The translations under genes were made by a program, and so were the position numbers. Below are positions 61,602-64,000 of a stretch of DNA of 64,000 bases, one piece after another. Position 1 is the stretch's first letter. The number at the start of each line of letters is the position of its first letter. The stretch spans positions 1 to 64,000 of the forward strand of contig CATLGW010000005.1 in the NCBI GenBank assembly GCA_949948715.1. The letters are read 5' to 3'. The notes beneath the pieces were generated by a model, which worked only from the letters and a program-made list of their open reading frames with translations, had not been told where the DNA came from and did not search any database. The DNA comes from an uncultured Lachnospiraceae bacterium. Its GTDB lineage: Bacteria > Bacillota > Clostridia > Lachnospirales > Lachnospiraceae.

Positions 61602-62396
61602 ATGATAGGAGACAAGAAGGCAATCTTTTTTGACATAGACGGAACCCTGATGGCGGACGCTTTCTCACCAATGCCCGGGAGCGCCGTGGAAGCCGTCAGA
61701 AGGGCCAGGGAGAACGGGCACCTGTGCTTTATCGACACGGGGCGCACCTGGCGGCTGGTGAGAGGAATCTTTGACGGGCAGGCGGAATTTGACGGATATC
61801 TGCTGGGATGCGGGACCATGATCCTGTATCAGGGTGAAGTGCTGGCGCACAGCAGCTTTTCTCCCGGACTGTCGCAGCGCATCCTGGGCGCGCTGGAGCG
61901 GTATCGGATTGACGCCATATTGGAGGGGCCCCGGGAAGTTTTCTGCAGGACAGCGGAGGAGATATACTCCGATTATTTCAGGAAGTACGCCGAAAAGTAC
62001 AGACGGTTGAACTTTCCGGATTATACCGGCGCCGAGGGGGAGTATGACAAACTCTTTGCCAGAGGTGACACAGCGGCGGATATGGAGCGGTTTCGGGAGG
62101 AGTTTCGGGAGGAGCTGGAATTCATCGACAGGGGAAAAGGCTTTTACGAGATTCTGCCCAAGGGCTGTTCCAAGGCCGCGGCTATCCGATTTATCGCGGA
62201 ACATCTGGGAATTCCCATGGAGAACACGGCTGCCATCGGCGACGGCAACAACGACCTTCCGATGTTGGCCTGCGCCCACAGGGCTGTGGCCATGGGCAAT
62301 TCCACGCCGGAGGTGTTAAGGATGGCGGATTATGTCACGGGCACGGTGGAGGAAGACGGCATCAGGGACGCTCTGCAGTGGCTGGGCGTTTTGTAG
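61602..62396 (+). CDS. HAD-superfamily phosphatase, Cof type
   Basis: A 264-residue sugar-phosphatase-like protein. HAD motif I is FFDIDGTLM; motif II lies near FIDTGRTW; the C-terminal motif is GDGNNDLPMLACAHRAVAMGNS. The cap domain is of type IIB. GGGAG lies before ATG 61602; a TTG at 61587 is in frame but less likely. The substrate is unknown. Confidence 0.92.
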   Translation: MIGDKKAIFFDIDGTLMADAFSPMPGSAVEAVRRARENGHLCFIDTGRTWRLVRGIFDGQAEFDGYLLGCGTMILYQGEVLAHSSFSPGLSQRILGALERYRIDAILEGPREVFCRTAEEIYSDYFRKYAEKYRRLNFPDYTGAEGEYDKLFARGDTAADMERFREEFREELEFIDRGKGFYEILPKGCSKAAAIRFIAEHLGIPMENTAAIGDGNNDLPMLACAHRAVAMGNSTPEVLRMADYVTGTVEEDGIRDALQWLGVL

Positions 62397-62410
62397 GAGG
62401 ACGGCAGGGG

Positions 62411-62653
62411 ATGAACAAAAATCCGAATCTGATCTTAAAGCTTTTAAGCGCAAAAAATGAATTTAAGAGGAATCATCCGAAATTTGAGGCCTTTGTCCGC
62501 AGGGTGCTCTTAGACGGGAAGGGAATCACGGAGGGCACGGTGGTGGAGATCACCGTCACGCGCCCGGGGGAGGAACCCATCACCTCCAATCTGCGGATCA
62601 AACAGTCGGATATGGAGCTGGTGGAGGCAATCAGCGAGGCGTACAAAGTTTAA
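62411..62653 (+). CDS. Small conserved-looking protein of unknown function
   Basis: An 80-residue protein beginning MNKNPNLILKLLSAKNEFKRNHPKF. It reads like a small folded domain with an N-terminal helix and a beta-rich middle (GTVVEITVTRPGEEPITSNLRI), ending in a helix. No family was recognised. ATG 62411 is preceded by AGGAGG further up and GCAGGGG near. It is 14 bp after the HAD gene and probably in its operon. Confidence 0.7.
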   Translation: MNKNPNLILKLLSAKNEFKRNHPKFEAFVRRVLLDGKGITEGTVVEITVTRPGEEPITSNLRIKQSDMELVEAISEAYKV

Positions 62654-62660
62654 AAATGCA

Positions 62661-62689
62661 TTGAACAACCGATTCTTTTTAGGTATAAT
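62661..62689 (+). promoter_or_regulatory. Sigma-A promoter of the dockerin protein gene
   Basis: TTGAAC (62661-62666) and perfect TATAAT (62684-62689), 17 bp apart, about 58 bp before the start. Confidence 0.75.
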
Positions 62690-62747
62690 TGTAGCAACTA
62701 TGCTATACAGAATTTTCCATGTTTAATGAGGCAGGGAGGAAGGACAT

Positions 62748-64000
62748 ATGAAAAGGACAATTGCGCTTTTACTGACGGCAGCGCTTACAATGTGTGCGGG
62801 TATACCCACCCACGCCGCCGGCAGGGGCACAGGGGGGCAGACCCGGACGGAAGCTGCGGAGGGATTGGGGCAGGTGGATGTCTCCATAGGAGCGGCCCTC
62901 AAGCTGAACAGTCCTGTGGAGTTTTCCGTCAGGCTGACGGACGCACAAAACAAGACCTTGACGGATACATACGTCCTGGGGGACGGCAGCAGCGAAGGGG
63001 GCAGGAGAAGTTTTGAGGGGCTGGCCAGGGGAGAGTACACTCTTACTGTGTCCGCCAGAGGCTTTGCCGATTATACCCAGAAAATTTCTGTGGAGGATAA
63101 GGCCTATGCCGTGAATCTGACCACGGGTTTTTTGAGCGGGGTAAATTATGAGGCCGGCGCCGCCCACCCGGGGGTGCTTTTGATCGGGGACGTCAACGGC
63201 GACGGCAGGATTGATATGGCGGACCGGACGGAGTTAGTGGATGCCATCGACGGGGCCGTGTCCCCCGGCAGAGCGGGCTCCTGCACGGATTTGAACGGAG
63301 ACGGGGCGGTGAACCTGGTGGATTTGGATTACTTTGCCAGGGGCTATAATGTGACCAAGGATACCCTGGCTCAGATCGAGAGATTTGTTCCGGCGGCAGC
63401 CATTACGCCTCAGGGCGCGGCCGGCACCAGGGTGGAAGGGGATTTGGGAGAACTTTTAAGGAACAAATCTTCCGTGACCCTGACGCCCGCCGGCGGCGGA
63501 GCCATCTCCCAGGAGTCCCCTGTTTCGCTGGAGTTTTCCTTCAGTGACTCCGGGGCGGCCGCCATGGCGGACGGAATCATTATAGAGACGGGAGGAGACA
63601 ATCCCATCGGCAAGGCTTTGGTGGAGGTCTCCTACACGGACGGAAGCGGTGCGCTTCACGAGGAAAAGATTCCCGTGGCGGATGTGCATTACTTGCTGAA
63701 CAGCTCCCAGGTGCGGGTGGAGAGGGACGGACAGGGCAATATCCAGATCCATCTCGGCTCCCAGGTGGCGGTAAAAAAGGTGACGCTGACCATTGTGGGA
63801 ATGCAGAAGAACAATAACCTGGCGGAGATCTCCAAGGTGGAGTTTGTCAACGGCATGGAGGAGCGGATTCCGGAGCCTGAGATGGATATTCCCACCAATT
63901 TAAGCGCCTCTGTGGGAAGCAAGCGAATCAGCCTGACCTGGGATGCTTGCGTCAATGTCACGGGCTATGAGGTCCTCATAAAGCAGGGGGACACTCAGGA
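62748..64000 (+). CDS. Secreted dockerin / fibronectin-III protein, cut by the window end
   Basis: The frame starts at ATG 62748 (GGGAGGA before it) and is open to the last base, so only the first 417 codons are seen. A signal peptide (MKRTIALLLTAALTMCAGIPTHAA) comes first, then a beta-sandwich domain (about 40-130). A type I dockerin follows at about 147-200, with two calcium loops (DVNGDGRID and DLNGDGAVN). Next is a domain resembling a cohesin-type or carbohydrate-binding sandwich (about 225-375), and the start of a fibronectin-III domain (NLSASVGSKRISLTWDA). It is an extracellular protein; the catalytic part, if any, would lie downstream. Confidence 0.85.
   Translation, partial: MKRTIALLLTAALTMCAGIPTHAAGRGTGGQTRTEAAEGLGQVDVSIGAALKLNSPVEFSVRLTDAQNKTLTDTYVLGDGSSEGGRRSFEGLARGEYTLTVSARGFADYTQKISVEDKAYAVNLTTGFLSGVNYEAGAAHPGVLLIGDVNGDGRIDMADRTELVDAIDGAVSPGRAGSCTDLNGDGAVNLVDLDYFARGYNVTKDTLAQIERFVPAAAITPQGAAGTRVEGDLGELLRNKSSVTLTPAGGGAISQESPVSLEFSFSDSGAAAMADGIIIETGGDNPIGKALVEVSYTDGSGALHEEKIPVADVHYLLNSSQVRVERDGQGNIQIHLGSQVAVKKVTLTIVGMQKNNNLAEISKVEFVNGMEERIPEPEMDIPTNLSASVGSKRISLTWDACVNVTGYEVLIKQGDTQ

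Overview
The window looks like the chromosome of a spore-forming, anaerobic gut Firmicute, most likely family Lachnospiraceae. The evidence is a GC-rich clostridial gene style with GGAGG ribosome sites, an alpha/beta small acid-soluble spore protein, an oxygen-sensitive class III ribonucleotide reductase (nrdD/nrdG), Firmicute-type T-box and L20-type leaders, and many plant-polysaccharide and oligosaccharide genes. The genus cannot be fixed from the sequence alone. No rRNA, tRNA, CRISPR array or insertion sequence was seen.

Layout. 1-6.5 kb: a long bactofilin (cut by the window edge), then pyrH-frr-uppS-cdsA-dxr-rseP. 6.5-11.5 kb: a degenerate PP2C-like protein, a Ser/Thr kinase, a PAS/GGDEF-like/EAL protein, a small transaldolase and a spore protein. 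11.8-14.6 kb: an ABC importer whose permease and ATPase are fused, and a TM1266-type regulator. 14.6-20 kb: tig-clpP-clpX-engB (no lon) and a YtvI-like membrane protein. 20-26 kb: an orphan degenerate response regulator, a TraX-like protein, GH105, a cold-shock gene with a long structured leader, a membrane-anchored EIIA-Glc-like protein lacking both histidines, and GH43. 26-30.5 kb: an unassigned structured leader, nrdD-nrdG, and a SpoIIE-type phosphatase.

30.5-36 kb holds the most unusual system: a four-gene restriction-modification operon with its own strong promoter. It has a fused tandem N6-adenine methyltransferase, a protein of unknown family, an McrB-like AAA+ protein and a LlaJI-like nuclease. 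The layout resembles the restriction genes of BsuMI and LlaJI, but with an adenine double methylase. The nuclease gene is split by a frameshift exactly at a run of seven G, so it may be phase-variable or inactivated.

36-51 kb: a GntR/membrane-protein pair with a 19-bp-arm palindromic operator, a GH13 glucosidase, a LacI regulator, and the sucrose/raffinose-type operon it probably controls (binding protein, two permeases, GH32, GH36, fructokinase, amylosucrase-like GH13). The transporter has no ATPase gene, so it probably uses a shared one. 51-56.5 kb: an intracellular SGNH esterase, a tRNA-dihydrouridine synthase, and a SigV/RsiV-like sigma/anti-sigma pair with a lipoprotein. 56.7-64 kb: a CarD-like regulator, T-box-controlled thrS, a DUF1540 protein, infC (ATT start)-rpmI-rplT behind an attenuator leader, a HAD phosphatase, a small unknown protein, and the start of a secreted dockerin/FN3 protein that runs off the window.
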